Part shown: positions 42,009 to 51,054 of the stretch, piece by piece
How positions within the stretch are numbered: position 1 is the first letter of the stretch
Layout: every line of letters begins with the position of its first letter
Origin: Streptomyces sp. SID8374
Lineage (GTDB): Bacteria > Actinomycetota > Actinomycetes > Streptomycetales > Streptomycetaceae
DNA length: 64,000 nucleotides
Direction of reading: 5' to 3'
Assembly (NCBI RefSeq): GCF_009865135.1
Contig: NZ_WWGH01000002.1
Span: forward strand, 496,001 to 560,000
Made by a program: the position numbers and the translations under genes
The notes under the pieces: generated by a model
The model's database searches: none
What the model was told of the DNA's origin: nothing
What the model saw: only the letters and a program-made list of their open reading frames with translations

Positions 42009-42917
42009 TCACTTCTCCTTGGTGAGTGCGGTGAGCTTCTTGTCGATGGCCCGGACCTTGTTGATCAGGTCGCCGAACAGGGTCCGGCCGGACCAGTAGT
42101 GCGCTGACGACTTCGGGTCAGGCGAGTAGTTCGCGCTGTCCTTCGGTGCGTCAAACGTGTCCTTCGACAGGAGCCGGTCGACGACCGCGTCCGCGATCCG
42201 TTTCACGTCGGCGTCGCTGAGAGCCACGTCGTCCTCCTTCGGGGGGTTCGTCTTGGTGTCGCCCTTCGCCAGGGCGATGACCCGGGCAAAGTCCATGGAG
42301 CCGGGATCGCCGTGGTCGTTCTCGGGGACGTGCTGGTGGCCGCACCACCCGGTGAAGGTCCGCCACGTCGACATCGACATGCGTGCCGGGCTCGCCCCGT
42401 AGGAAGCGGGGGTCACCCCGGGGCGGCGGGAGTCCTTGCCGTAGGCCAGCCAGTCCTTCACGCAGGTCAGCGGCACACGGTGGTAGTCGTGCAGCCATCG
42501 CACCAGCCACGCCACCTCGGCCAGCGCCCACTCCGGGGCGTCCGGCCAGTAGATGTAGTCGACGCCCGACGTCTTCCCGCCCCACGTCTTCGCGTTCTTC
42601 GCGTCACAGGTGCCGACCAGTTCGATCTGGAAGACGTTCGCCGTGTTCGTCTCGACGCCGCCGAGCTTGTTCATCAGGGCGCGCGCCGACTCGTCAACGT
42701 CGTAGTGCTGGTACCAACGGATCTTCTTAGCCTTGAAGTCCGGCAGCCCGGTGACGGTCGGGGCCTGCGCTCCGCCGCCATAGGTGGGCACAGTGCGGCC
42801 CTCGGTGGTGTGGGCAACGCCGCAGTTGACCTCCATGTCCGAGCCGGAGTAACGGCCCGTCCCGTAGAAGTACGCCTGCGACGCGCCCGGGATCTTCTGC
42901 GGCCCAGTTCTGGCCAT
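42009..42917 (-). CDS. Endolysin (N-acetylmuramoyl-L-alanine amidase)
   Basis: 302 residues. Amidase_2/PGRP-like domain (about 15-215): zinc ligand His36 in C-G-V-A-H-T-T-E-G, and the second site in G-H-Q-H-V-P-E-N-D-H-G-D-P-G; a Y-x-E-like catalytic region precedes it. The C-terminal 85 residues (about 218-302) are linker plus a small helical module, perhaps wall binding. GGAGG is 7 bases before ATG 42917; an ATG two codons earlier (42923) overlaps the preceding stop. Confidence 0.9.
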   Translation of the reverse strand: MARTGPQKIPGASQAYFYGTGRYSGSDMEVNCGVAHTTEGRTVPTYGGGAQAPTVTGLPDFKAKKIRWYQHYDVDESARALMNKLGGVETNTANVFQIELVGTCDAKNAKTWGGKTSGVDYIYWPDAPEWALAEVAWLVRWLHDYHRVPLTCVKDWLAYGKDSRRPGVTPASYGASPARMSMSTWRTFTGWCGHQHVPENDHGDPGSMDFARVIALAKGDTKTNPPKEDDVALSDADVKRIADAVVDRLLSKDTFDAPKDSANYSPDPKSSAHYWSGRTLFGDLINKVRAIDKKLTALTKEK

Positions 42918-42919
42918 CG

Positions 42920-43444
42920 TCATGCCTCCACAGGGGTGTTGGGAGTCCTGCACCAGGGGCGGACGACCAGCTGCCCGTACCCCGCATCGACGGCCAGGGT
43001 GTCCTTGCCGCCGTTCGCCTTCCACGCCGTGCTGTGCGCGTCCGCACGCAGCACGATCACCATCCGGTGACCCGGCGGCCAGTCGTCCGGCACCCGGTAC
43101 CAGCGGCCGATGTGCAGCGGCATGTGATGCCGGGTCGGGTCCACGTTGTCGCCCATCAGGTGGGATACCCGCCACCACGGGCCAGCCGACCGGGCCGGGT
43201 CGGTGTAGCTGTACGCCCACAGATGCCAGCCCACACCGATCGTGTAGCGGGTGCCACCGGGGTACCCGCAGTCGTTCGTCACCCGGGCATCCCCGCTGAT
43301 ATCCAGCGCATCCCCCGGCGACAGGGGACCCGTCACCACCCGGTACAACATCCGGTACGTATCCGACGGCAGGTCCACGGGAATCGCCGTGGACTCCAGC
43401 GTCTCCGACATCAGCGGCTCAGCAGGGCTCAACGTCGTCGTCAT
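42920..43444 (-). CDS. Hypothetical phage protein, tail-lysis junction
   Basis: 174 residues, aromatic-rich and probably beta-structured (G-V-G-W-H-L-W-A-Y-S-Y-T, H-I-G-R-W-Y-R-V-P-D-D-W-P-P-G-H-R). The Trp/Tyr content and position suggest a carbohydrate-binding or baseplate accessory protein, but no family is recognised. Its stop overlaps the endolysin start region. Confidence 0.7.
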   Translation of the reverse strand: MTTTLSPAEPLMSETLESTAIPVDLPSDTYRMLYRVVTGPLSPGDALDISGDARVTNDCGYPGGTRYTIGVGWHLWAYSYTDPARSAGPWWRVSHLMGDNVDPTRHHMPLHIGRWYRVPDDWPPGHRMVIVLRADAHSTAWKANGGKDTLAVDAGYGQLVVRPWCRTPNTPVEA

Positions 43445-43454
43445 AGTGCTCCGT

Positions 43455-43934
43455 TCACAGCATGCGGGCGAATCGCGGGGACAGGCCGATCGAGCCGCCG
43501 TTCCCGTTCCGACCGCCCGTCGTGGCACCCGCCGTACGGCGGGTCTGGATCTGCAAGAGCACCTCCTGGGTGCCCCGGTACGGCAAAAGATCAAGGGTGG
43601 TCGCGGCGTACTGGACGGTGTAGTTCGCGACCACCGACCCGGACCACACCACCGCCCCGCCCAGCAGCAACTGCCAGGCCCCGCCCGTGTTCACGCTGGC
43701 CACCTGGTCGCCGACCAGCGCCAGCCCGATCGACAACCCCGCAGTCCGCGGGGCAAACGTCGTCTCCCACAGGGTCGTGAACGCGGTCGCATCGGAGAAC
43801 GCCAGCGCGGTGAACGCCGTCGGATACAGCGGGAGTTCGTCCCGCTCCGCACCCGACCGGCGCAGCTGCGCCACCTCCTCCTCCAGCCGGGCCAGCCGGG
43901 CCGGGAAGCTCACGTCCCTCACGCGCTGCGGCAT
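43455..43934 (-). CDS. Minor tail protein with N-terminal coiled coil
   Basis: 159 residues; N-terminal heptad helix (A-R-L-A-R-L-E-E-E-V-A-Q-L-R-R) then a beta-rich domain (F-T-A-L-A-F-S-D-A-T, S-G-S-V-V-A-N-Y-T-V-Q). Typical trimerising tail-tip organisation. One base separates it from the upstream gene's stop. Confidence 0.7.
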   Translation of the reverse strand: MPQRVRDVSFPARLARLEEEVAQLRRSGAERDELPLYPTAFTALAFSDATAFTTLWETTFAPRTAGLSIGLALVGDQVASVNTGGAWQLLLGGAVVWSGSVVANYTVQYAATTLDLLPYRGTQEVLLQIQTRRTAGATTGGRNGNGGSIGLSPRFARML

Positions 43935-43935
43935 G

Positions 43936-45093
43936 TCACACCGCCCCGCACGTCAGCCGGACCCGCTCCGGCCCGGACCGGGCGGTCACCTCGATGCTCA
44001 TGATGCGGAGCACCCCCTCCCGGCCGACCGGTGTGCGCGGCTCGGGGTCGATGACGAACAGGGCTTCGTCGCCCACGCTGTAGCTGCCGAACTGGGGGTC
44101 GCTGTCCGCGCTCACCTCGAACACCGGCTGCACCTGCGCACTGCCCCGGGCCGTGAGCTCGGCCGCCGTCAGCCCGTCCAACTGAGCCTGGTCGATGACC
44201 CCGTCGTACGAGGTGACCGATTCCAGCAGCGGCCACCCGGAGGCGAGGAGGTCCGTGTCCTGCGCGACCGCCTGCACCTTCGCTTCGCCGGTGCCGTCCC
44301 CGAGGCCGGTGACCTCGGTGGCCATGTCGACACCGTTCTCCGGCCACGTGTAGTCGAGGATCGACGAGCCGGGCCCGCCCTTGGAGAACACCAGCCCGGA
44401 GTCGGCAGCGGCCCGGCCGCGGCGTGGGAACCACGTCATGGCTCGCCGGTACCGGGTGGGCGGCATGTTGCCCGCGACGGGGTTCCAGCCCACGTCGATG
44501 CCGAAGTCGAACCCGTTGTCCGCGGCCGCGAGTTCCGCGATGGACTTGTAGATCTGGGGCCGCTCGTACCCGAAGTACGTGACCGACCGGGCCACACCGT
44601 GCGCCGGCGCCGTGAGCTGGGCGGTGGACACCCCGATGTTTCCGCCGGGCTGCGAGTGCGCGTACTGGAGCAACGACCACACGATGTACTTCTGATCGCT
44701 GTACAGGCGCTGCCCTGTCGGCACGTAGGCCGGGTTCAGGATGACGCTGGTGTCCGTGGACAGGGTCTGCTTGACGTGCCGCTTCTCGTAGTACGACAGG
44801 AACTCGGCGGCCTGGATCTGCTTGCCGCCCTGCGCCAGTTCCCGTGTCCACACGATGCCGCCCCACACGATGACCCCGTCCCGGTCCACGTACAGGGATG
44901 TGCGCGACGGGACCGACGCAGCATCCGGGCCGAGCGACAGCGTCTCGTCCGAGTACGGGATCGTCCCCGACAGGGTGCCGATGCCGTTCAGTTCGGTGGA
45001 GTACCGCACGTCGGACATCGGCAGCTCTGCGAGGAGTTCGTCCGTGAGGAGGTCGCAGAACAGGTACGTGTAGGTGTGGCCGCCATCGGGCAT
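43936..45093 (-). CDS. Minor tail protein, siphovirus Gp37-like (baseplate hub)
   Basis: 385 residues resembling the 'Siphovirus ReqiPepy6 Gp37-like' tail family: L-F-C-D-L-L-T-D-E-L-L-A-E-L-P-M near the start, Y-V-D-R-D-G-V-I-V-W-G-G-I-V-W-T-R-E, then F-L-S-Y-Y-E-K-R and a long mixed domain. These proteins sit at the tail tip next to Dit. Start overlaps the upstream stop (TGATG). Confidence 0.8.
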   Translation of the reverse strand: MPDGGHTYTYLFCDLLTDELLAELPMSDVRYSTELNGIGTLSGTIPYSDETLSLGPDAASVPSRTSLYVDRDGVIVWGGIVWTRELAQGGKQIQAAEFLSYYEKRHVKQTLSTDTSVILNPAYVPTGQRLYSDQKYIVWSLLQYAHSQPGGNIGVSTAQLTAPAHGVARSVTYFGYERPQIYKSIAELAAADNGFDFGIDVGWNPVAGNMPPTRYRRAMTWFPRRGRAAADSGLVFSKGGPGSSILDYTWPENGVDMATEVTGLGDGTGEAKVQAVAQDTDLLASGWPLLESVTSYDGVIDQAQLDGLTAAELTARGSAQVQPVFEVSADSDPQFGSYSVGDEALFVIDPEPRTPVGREGVLRIMSIEVTARSGPERVRLTCGAV

Positions 45094-46133
45094 CAGTTGG
45101 CCCTCCCCAGCACGCCGTCGAGCTGGACCCACCCAGCGGCAGTGATGGCCACGGAGCCGTTCGTCAGGACGATCGCCCCGGTGCTGGGGTTCACGGCCAG
45201 GCGGGCGTAGTTCTGGGCGACGCTGGTGCTGGCCACGCCGCGCACCCAGTACGTCATCGACGGGATCAGAGCAGCCGGGATGGTGCCCACCGACGCGTTG
45301 GCCCCGGGGTTCACCGCCACACCGGTCATCAGCCCGGACAGCTGGAGGACCCCGTCGTGGGTGATGCGCGCGGAGGGTGTCCCATCGCCCGTCAGGCCCG
45401 TGGCCGCCCACGACCCGGAGAGCACGATCGGCGCCCACGCGGTGGCCTTCGGCACCAGCGCCGCCGTCGTCCCGTCCTGCTTGCCGTAGACGAACGCGTC
45501 CAGGTTCGTCTGGTAGAACACCTGCCCCGGGTGCGGGCGGGCCGGAGTCACCGACGACGCCACTGGCAGAATCCCGCCCGACGCCACCGTGTACACCCGG
45601 ACGTCCGTGATGTTCCCGGCCGCCACGCTGGTCTGCGACGGGCCGATTGCCAGGTCCGCCAGCGGCACACAGTTCGGTGGCAGAGTGCCCCGCACTGTCG
45701 CCCCGGCCGATGCCGCGTACGGCCCCTGGATTACCTCCAGCCGCCACTCCGACACCGAGCCCGCATACTCCGCGTCGTACACCGACGCGACAACTGTGTC
45801 CTTCCGGTACTGGCCGGCCCCGCCCGCAGGCGCCACCGACAAGGTGACGTCGCCGTCATTCGCGCAGACGTACACGCCCTGCCCGCCGGTGTCCCGCTGG
45901 TCCACGATGACGAATCCGCCGGAGACGATCACGGTCATGTTCGGGGTGCCCGCAGCCCGCACCTTCAGCTGGTACTGCTGGTAGCTGGGCTTCACCCCGG
46001 AACGTACCCGCATCGGGGACGCCTCGTCGGACGGGTTCCCCGGATATCCGAGCAGCCCGCTGAGCGCCAATCGGTCGTTGCGTGCCGGGTACGACGGGGC
46101 CTGCTGCCACGCCGGGGGGTTGATGACGGCCAT
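45093..46133 (-). CDS. Minor tail / baseplate upper-fibre protein
   Basis: 346 residues, beginning M-A-V-I-N-P-P-A-W-Q-Q-A-P-S-Y-P-A-R-N-D-R-L, beta-rich, with Y-R-K-D-T-V-V-A-S-V-Y-D-A-E-Y and a C-terminal strand-rich module (about 240-346). Its order between Dit and the Gp37-like protein is usual for actinophages. Specific function not known. Confidence 0.75.
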   Translation of the reverse strand: MAVINPPAWQQAPSYPARNDRLALSGLLGYPGNPSDEASPMRVRSGVKPSYQQYQLKVRAAGTPNMTVIVSGGFVIVDQRDTGGQGVYVCANDGDVTLSVAPAGGAGQYRKDTVVASVYDAEYAGSVSEWRLEVIQGPYAASAGATVRGTLPPNCVPLADLAIGPSQTSVAAGNITDVRVYTVASGGILPVASSVTPARPHPGQVFYQTNLDAFVYGKQDGTTAALVPKATAWAPIVLSGSWAATGLTGDGTPSARITHDGVLQLSGLMTGVAVNPGANASVGTIPAALIPSMTYWVRGVASTSVAQNYARLAVNPSTGAIVLTNGSVAITAAGWVQLDGVLGRAN

Positions 46134-46149
46134 CGCTGGCCTCCTTCCT

Positions 46150-47004
46150 CTACAGGCTGGTGTCGCGCCAGGTGGCAGTGAGCAGGGACTGCTGCCCCGG
46201 AGAACCCGGCAACGCCGACCCCCGGTATGCCAGTTCGTTCGACCCGGGCAGGAGCAGCGGCCACCGCGACCCGGCCCGCACCCACGACCGGCGCGGACTC
46301 GTCCCCATGTAGAGGACCGCCCGGGTCCTCGTATCGATCAGGAGGTACTCGCCCTCCTGAAGCACCGCGTCCACCGTGATGACGGACCCGGTGTTCACCT
46401 GCTCAATCGTCGGGTTCGCGACCGGCCCGTCCAGCCGCAGCACCGGATAGGCAGGACTGTCGCCGCGGTTGTACGCCGTGATCCGCCCCGACTGGCCCGG
46501 CGCCCCGTACGACCGGGGGTGCACCAGCGGGTACGTGCGGCCGGCCGCCGGGGAGTACGCCGTCGTGGACGTGGACCGCTCGTCCAGCCCGTACAGGTAC
46601 GGGTCGGCGCAGTACAGCTCCAGCGCGGCGGTCCCGGTGCGCCACAAGTTCTCGGCGTCGTATGGGATCGACCGGCGCCGGATCTTGCCGTAGACGAGGG
46701 CGTCCTGGTCCAGGAACTGCATCGGCGCCGGTGTGCTCTGCGGTTGCGTCGCCGCGCGCAGAGCCAGCGTGAGGTCGCGGAGTTCGTCCGGTGTGTCCGC
46801 CCGGAGTCCGAGGCCGATCTGGATGCCCCGGGGCCCGGTGGTGTCGGGGCCGGTGTAGTCGCCGTGCTGCCCGGGGCGGTCCATGTCGTCGGCTCGGATG
46901 TCGGGCATGTCGTCGAGGCCCTCGATCGCGGTGACGTGGTACCGGGACCCGGGGCCGAAGGTGAGGGTGCCCCACTGGATGCGGCCGATTCGCTGCTGTG
47001 CCAT
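46150..47004 (-). CDS. Distal tail protein (Dit-like)
   Basis: 284 residues matching the siphovirus Dit pattern: strand-rich N-terminal ring domain, T-L-A-L-R-A-A-T-Q-P, a galectin-like domain (N-R-G-D-S-P-A-Y-P-V-L-R-L-D-G) and Y-L-L-I-D-T-R-T-R-A-V. Dit caps the tail tube and links it to the tip. ATG 47004 overlaps the tape-measure stop. Confidence 0.82.
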   Translation of the reverse strand: MAQQRIGRIQWGTLTFGPGSRYHVTAIEGLDDMPDIRADDMDRPGQHGDYTGPDTTGPRGIQIGLGLRADTPDELRDLTLALRAATQPQSTPAPMQFLDQDALVYGKIRRRSIPYDAENLWRTGTAALELYCADPYLYGLDERSTSTTAYSPAAGRTYPLVHPRSYGAPGQSGRITAYNRGDSPAYPVLRLDGPVANPTIEQVNTGSVITVDAVLQEGEYLLIDTRTRAVLYMGTSPRRSWVRAGSRWPLLLPGSNELAYRGSALPGSPGQQSLLTATWRDTSL

Positions 47005-50000
47005 CAGCCTCTCCGTCCGACGAGGGCGTCCCACGACAGGGCGTGGAGGATGCCGTCCGGGGTGGCGTCGCCGCCCTGGAGGTAGAAGTTGTTCGTCGTG
47101 TCCCCGCCAGCGCCCGCGTATGCGGCCGAGAGCTGGCCAGGGGCGGGGATGGTCGACATGGCTCGGGACGCCACGTCAGCGGCCCCCACGGCAGCGCGCG
47201 CCATCGACGCGGACGCGGAGGCCACCGCCTGCCGGGACCGCAGCATCCCCTCCCGGAGACCGGCCCCGGACATCTCGCCGATCCCCATGAACACACGCGA
47301 CGGCGACTTGATCTTCAAGGCCTTCTTGATGGCCTTCACCATCGCGTTGGCGATGGCGGTCATCTGCTTCTCGATCGCCTTCTGCTGCTTCTTCAGCCCG
47401 TCGACCAGACCCTGGGCCGCCTTCACCCCTGAGTCGTAGAGAGCACCCGCCACAGTCGTGCCGGTCTTCGACGCCGTTTTTGCGAGCTGCGCCTGCAACT
47501 CGTTGATGCGCTTCAGCTCCGCCGGGGTGGCCTTCGAGAGCGCGGCCGCCGTGGCCGCACCCCCATCGACACCGGCATCCGCGGTGTCACCCAAAAGGTC
47601 GGACCGCAGCCCGGCCTTCTTCAGCTTGGCCAGGTTCGCCCCGAACTCCTGGGCCTTCTTCACCGCAACCTGGAGCCCCACCGTGATCGCGGTGACGGAG
47701 TTGACCAGGCTGAAGCCGGTGGTGATGTTGGCCTCACCCAGGATGCCGGCCTGGATGTCCGCGCCCTTCTTCGCGCGCGCGGACACGATGTCGTCCAGCT
47801 TCTTCTGCGCCGTCTTCAGCGAGGCGGCGACCTTGTCCCGGGCCTTCGCCAGAGACAGCAGCCGCTTGTTGTCCTTCTCCACCCGGCTCAGCAGGGCGGC
47901 CAGGCCGGGGACCTTCTTCTTGTTGGTCTTGTTGATCTCGATGGCCCGCTCAATGCGGTTCGTGATCGAGGTGAGCGTCGACTTCAGGCGCGGCGTCGTG
48001 GCCGTGATCCCGTCGATCAGGCCCATGATGATGGACCGGCCCGCTGGGGTGAGGAGCGTGGCGTCCTTCCGCTTCGGCCCCTTCCAGTCCGGGATCATGC
48101 TGGTCAGCTCACCGAGCTTGGACCGCACCGCACCGATCTTCGACTGGATACCCGAGATCAGACCAGTGATCAGCGAGGCGCCAGCACCGACAAGAACGCC
48201 GCCAAGGTTCCCCAGCGCCCCGGGAATCCGGGACCGCAGCGACGCCACCTCGGCAACCGCCCGCGTACCCATCTGCACGAGGCCGAGTAGGAACCCGGCC
48301 GCCGCCGACCGCGCCCGGGCCGGCAACGCGGCGACCAGCTCGCCCACCGCGGACAGCACCCCAGCCACCGTGGTCGTGATGGCCGTGGTGACGTCCGCCT
48401 TCAGGGTCGCGAAGACCTGCCCGGCGAGCTGCCCCGCCTTGCTGAAATCGCCCTTCAGCAAGGCGCCCAGGACCCGCAGCGCGGGCAGCACGTACCCGGT
48501 GATGACGTGCGCGAACGCCTCCAGCGCACCGGCCAGGATCATGATGATCCCGACGATGGACGGGCCGAGGATCGGCAGTAGTTTCCCGCTGACCGTTGTC
48601 GCCAGTTCCAGGATCTTGAACGTCACCGGGGCGACGGCAATGGCGAGCTCGGCGAGCTGCACCGCCATCTGCGTCAGGTACGGGGCCGCGTCGGCGAGGA
48701 TCTGGGTGAGCTGTGGCAGGACCGTCTCCGCCAACTGCACGAAGCTGGGCAGGGCCTGCTGAAGGATCGGCCCCAGCGACGCCAGAACCGGCACCAGCTG
48801 CGCGGAGAGGTTCGACGCCAGCTGCTGCACGAACGGGGCCGCCGCAACGAAGATCGCCGAAAGGGCCGACAGGAGCGGCAGCAGCGCGGGCAGGGTGGCC
48901 ACGATCAGATCGGCCGCCACGTCGACCATCGGCAGCAGCGCGATGACCAGATCCCCGACGGCTCCGGCCGCCGCCGACAGCACAGGTCCGAGCGCGGTCA
49001 GGACCCGGCCCAGCCCGGCGCCGAGCGCGGTCACGAGCAGCTGCACCGGCGGGGCGAGAGCCTCAACAACGGGACCAAGTACGGCGAGCGCCTGCCCGAG
49101 GAGCGGGCCGACCGTCGTCGCGACCACCCGCATTGTGTCCGACAAAGCCCGCAGCGCCCGCTGGAACCCGTCCGTCCCGGTCGCTTCACGAAGCGAACCG
49201 GTGATGGTCTCCAGGGTGCTGAACAGCCCCTCGCCGCTCGCGGTGACGCCCTTGAACAGGTTCCCGAAGATCCCGACGACGTTGCCGATCACACGGCCGA
49301 GCTGGCCTAGCAGGCCGATCGCCCTCTCGATCGCCCGTTCCATCGCCCCGGATTCGAACGCGCGGGTCATCCGCGCGGACAGGCGGTCCAGTGCGCTGCC
49401 GCCCCGCTTCGTCAGCCGCTCGAACGCCGGACCGGCCGCCGCACCCACCTGGATGAGGCCCTGCACGATCGTGGCCGGAAGCGGGATCAGGTTGTACAGG
49501 CCGGTGGTGGCCGAGTCCAAGGCCTTACCGAGCGTCCCGTTCTTCGCCAGCCCTGTGGCCGTGTTGAGGACTTGGCGGCCCATCCGGTTGAGGGCACCAG
49601 CTGACGTGGTCAGCGCGAGCGACAGGTCCGGGCCAGCCGCTTTCGCGGTCTGCTTCAGGGACTTACCGAGGCCCTCGAACAAGTTGCTCTGGACGCGCAG
49701 CTTGAGCTTGTCGAACTGCGGGCCGAGGCCGCGGATCGTCTCGACGAACGACCTCGCAGCCGGGGCCAGGCGCTTCAGGGATTCGGCGTACGCCTCCGCC
49801 GACTCGGGGTCGAAGGCGTTTTTCAGGGCGTCGCCGACACCCATCATGCCGATCTTCAGGGCCCCGGCCGCGAGCCCGACGGCCAGCACACCGGTCGCGG
49901 CGAGCCCGGCAGCCGGGGCGATCTGCGCCAGCGCGGACAGCACCCCGGCGAGGAGCGGCACGATGCTGCCCACGGCGGCCCCCGCTGCGGCAAACGGTGC

Positions 50001-50249
50001 GGCGAGCCGCCCAGCGGCGCCGACCGCCCGGCCGATACCCGAGACCATCGGCCCCAGGTTGATGCCGCTGGCCATGGTGGAGAGCCGGTTGCGGATGCCG
50101 CTGGTGTCCAGGTCGTTGAGCGACCGGTTGGCGTCGCGGACCATGTTGCGGATCTGGCGGCGGGTGACCGCCTGCGCGAAGCGCAGCCCGTTGATCAGTG
50201 GGGTCAGGTTGAGCCGGATGTTGCCTGTGAGGTCCGGGTCATCGGACAT
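47004..50249 (-). CDS. Tape measure protein
   Basis: 1081 residues, the longest phage gene in the window. A charged start, then long Ala/Gly/Leu-rich helical and hydrophobic stretches (about 60-180 and 330-690), and repeated helical segments with Lys/Ala. TMP sets tail length, about 0.15 nm per residue, so a tail of about 160 nm is inferred. GGGAGG precedes ATG 50249. No lytic-enzyme motif was noticed. Confidence 0.93.
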   Translation of the reverse strand: MSDDPDLTGNIRLNLTPLINGLRFAQAVTRRQIRNMVRDANRSLNDLDTSGIRNRLSTMASGINLGPMVSGIGRAVGAAGRLAAPFAAAGAAVGSIVPLLAGVLSALAQIAPAAGLAATGVLAVGLAAGALKIGMMGVGDALKNAFDPESAEAYAESLKRLAPAARSFVETIRGLGPQFDKLKLRVQSNLFEGLGKSLKQTAKAAGPDLSLALTTSAGALNRMGRQVLNTATGLAKNGTLGKALDSATTGLYNLIPLPATIVQGLIQVGAAAGPAFERLTKRGGSALDRLSARMTRAFESGAMERAIERAIGLLGQLGRVIGNVVGIFGNLFKGVTASGEGLFSTLETITGSLREATGTDGFQRALRALSDTMRVVATTVGPLLGQALAVLGPVVEALAPPVQLLVTALGAGLGRVLTALGPVLSAAAGAVGDLVIALLPMVDVAADLIVATLPALLPLLSALSAIFVAAAPFVQQLASNLSAQLVPVLASLGPILQQALPSFVQLAETVLPQLTQILADAAPYLTQMAVQLAELAIAVAPVTFKILELATTVSGKLLPILGPSIVGIIMILAGALEAFAHVITGYVLPALRVLGALLKGDFSKAGQLAGQVFATLKADVTTAITTTVAGVLSAVGELVAALPARARSAAAGFLLGLVQMGTRAVAEVASLRSRIPGALGNLGGVLVGAGASLITGLISGIQSKIGAVRSKLGELTSMIPDWKGPKRKDATLLTPAGRSIIMGLIDGITATTPRLKSTLTSITNRIERAIEINKTNKKKVPGLAALLSRVEKDNKRLLSLAKARDKVAASLKTAQKKLDDIVSARAKKGADIQAGILGEANITTGFSLVNSVTAITVGLQVAVKKAQEFGANLAKLKKAGLRSDLLGDTADAGVDGGAATAAALSKATPAELKRINELQAQLAKTASKTGTTVAGALYDSGVKAAQGLVDGLKKQQKAIEKQMTAIANAMVKAIKKALKIKSPSRVFMGIGEMSGAGLREGMLRSRQAVASASASMARAAVGAADVASRAMSTIPAPGQLSAAYAGAGGDTTNNFYLQGGDATPDGILHALSWDALVGRRG

Positions 50250-50265
50250 GTGCGGTCACCTCCCG

Positions 50266-50528
50266 TCAGGTGCGGCGCATGGAGGCGAATCCGAGGAGGG
50301 ATTCACCGCCAGCGGGTGTGGTGGGCCTGGACTCGCCCGCTGCTCCGGTCGCGTGCCGGTGCTGGTCGGCCAGTGCGAGGAGCTGGGCGAGGGTCAGGTG
50401 CCAGAAGGCGTCATCTGTGCGGCCGAGGGGGACGGTGCCGAGGTAGTAGAGCTCGTCCCACGGAAGGTGTCGGGAAGGGCTACGTCGGTATACGGCCCCG
50501 TCGGGGCCTCCGCTTCCCCCTGGGGGAA
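50266..50528 (-). CDS. Tail assembly chaperone, T part (expressed by -1 frameshift)
   Basis: In the -1 frame relative to the G gene, an open frame runs through H-L-P-W-D-E-L-Y-Y-L-G-T-V-P-L-G-R-T-D-D and A-F-W-H-L-T-L-A-Q-L-L-A-L-A-D-Q-H to a TGA at 50266-50268. This is the normal T-region sequence of actinophage GT chaperones and has no start codon of its own, so it should be made as a G-T fusion with the gene at 50394-50960. The shift site probably lies at 50513-50529. Confidence 0.7.
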
Positions 50529-50960
50529 GGCCTCCGCAAATGCGGCCGTCATGGCGTTGGTGAGCTGCTCGAAGGTGCTGAAGTCCAGGAGGTCGCCCAG
50601 CTCACGGCGGTCGCTCGCACGGACGTAGCGGACGGCGGTGACCTCACGGACGTCCCTGCTGGTCTTGCGCCCGTCGGGGGTTTCCTCCCGCACGGTGGAC
50701 ACCCGCTCGGTCATGTGCGGCACGAACCCGCCGCTGCCGGTGAGCCCGGCGCCGATCAGCTCCAGCATCGGGCCGATGATCACCCCGGACATTCCGCCCT
50801 TGCCGTCGATCTGCTCGAAGACGGAGAGGACTCCGTCGATGCCGCCGTGCCGCTGCTCCAGCAGGGCCAGCGCGCCGAGGCTGTAGCGGAGTTGGGCGGT
50901 GGTGCCGTCGGTGAACGTCACGGTGCGGCCGAGGCTGGTGAGGGGTGCGGGGCTGCTCAT
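50394..50960 (-). CDS. Tail assembly chaperone, G part
   Basis: 188 residues: M-S-S-P-A-P-L-T-S-L-G-R-T-V-T-F-T-D-G, a helical core (Y-S-L-G-A-L-A-L-L-E-Q-R-H-G-G-I), and F-E-Q-L-T-N-A-M-T-A-A-F. In siphoviruses G and a G-T fusion chaperone the tape measure protein; position between major tail protein and TMP fits. In frame 0 the last 30 residues become Ser/Thr/Pro-rich and unconserved, consistent with normal reading ending beyond the shift site. Confidence 0.82.
   Translation of the reverse strand: MSSPAPLTSLGRTVTFTDGTTAQLRYSLGALALLEQRHGGIDGVLSVFEQIDGKGGMSGVIIGPMLELIGAGLTGSGGFVPHMTERVSTVREETPDGRKTSRDVREVTAVRYVRASDRRELGDLLDFSTFEQLTNAMTAAFAEAFPQGEAEAPTGPYTDVALPDTFRGTSSTTSAPSPSAAQMTPSGT
50513..50529 (-). 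promoter_or_regulatory. Probable -1 frameshift zone, perfect palindrome
   Basis: CTTCCCCC-T-GGGGGAAG is a 17-bp perfect palindrome (8-bp arms, one central base) inside the G gene, where the -1 frame leading to the T part is open. Homopolymer runs C5 and G5 could serve for slippage; it does not match the canonical X-XXY-YYZ heptamer perfectly. Confidence 0.55.
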
Positions 50961-51054
50961 GCGGGGCTCCTGGGTGAGTGCCGGGTTTCGGCCTACGGGA
51001 GGGTGGGCCGGGCGGGCGGCGGCGTAGACGGAGGTCCGCGCACCCGCCCGGGGA

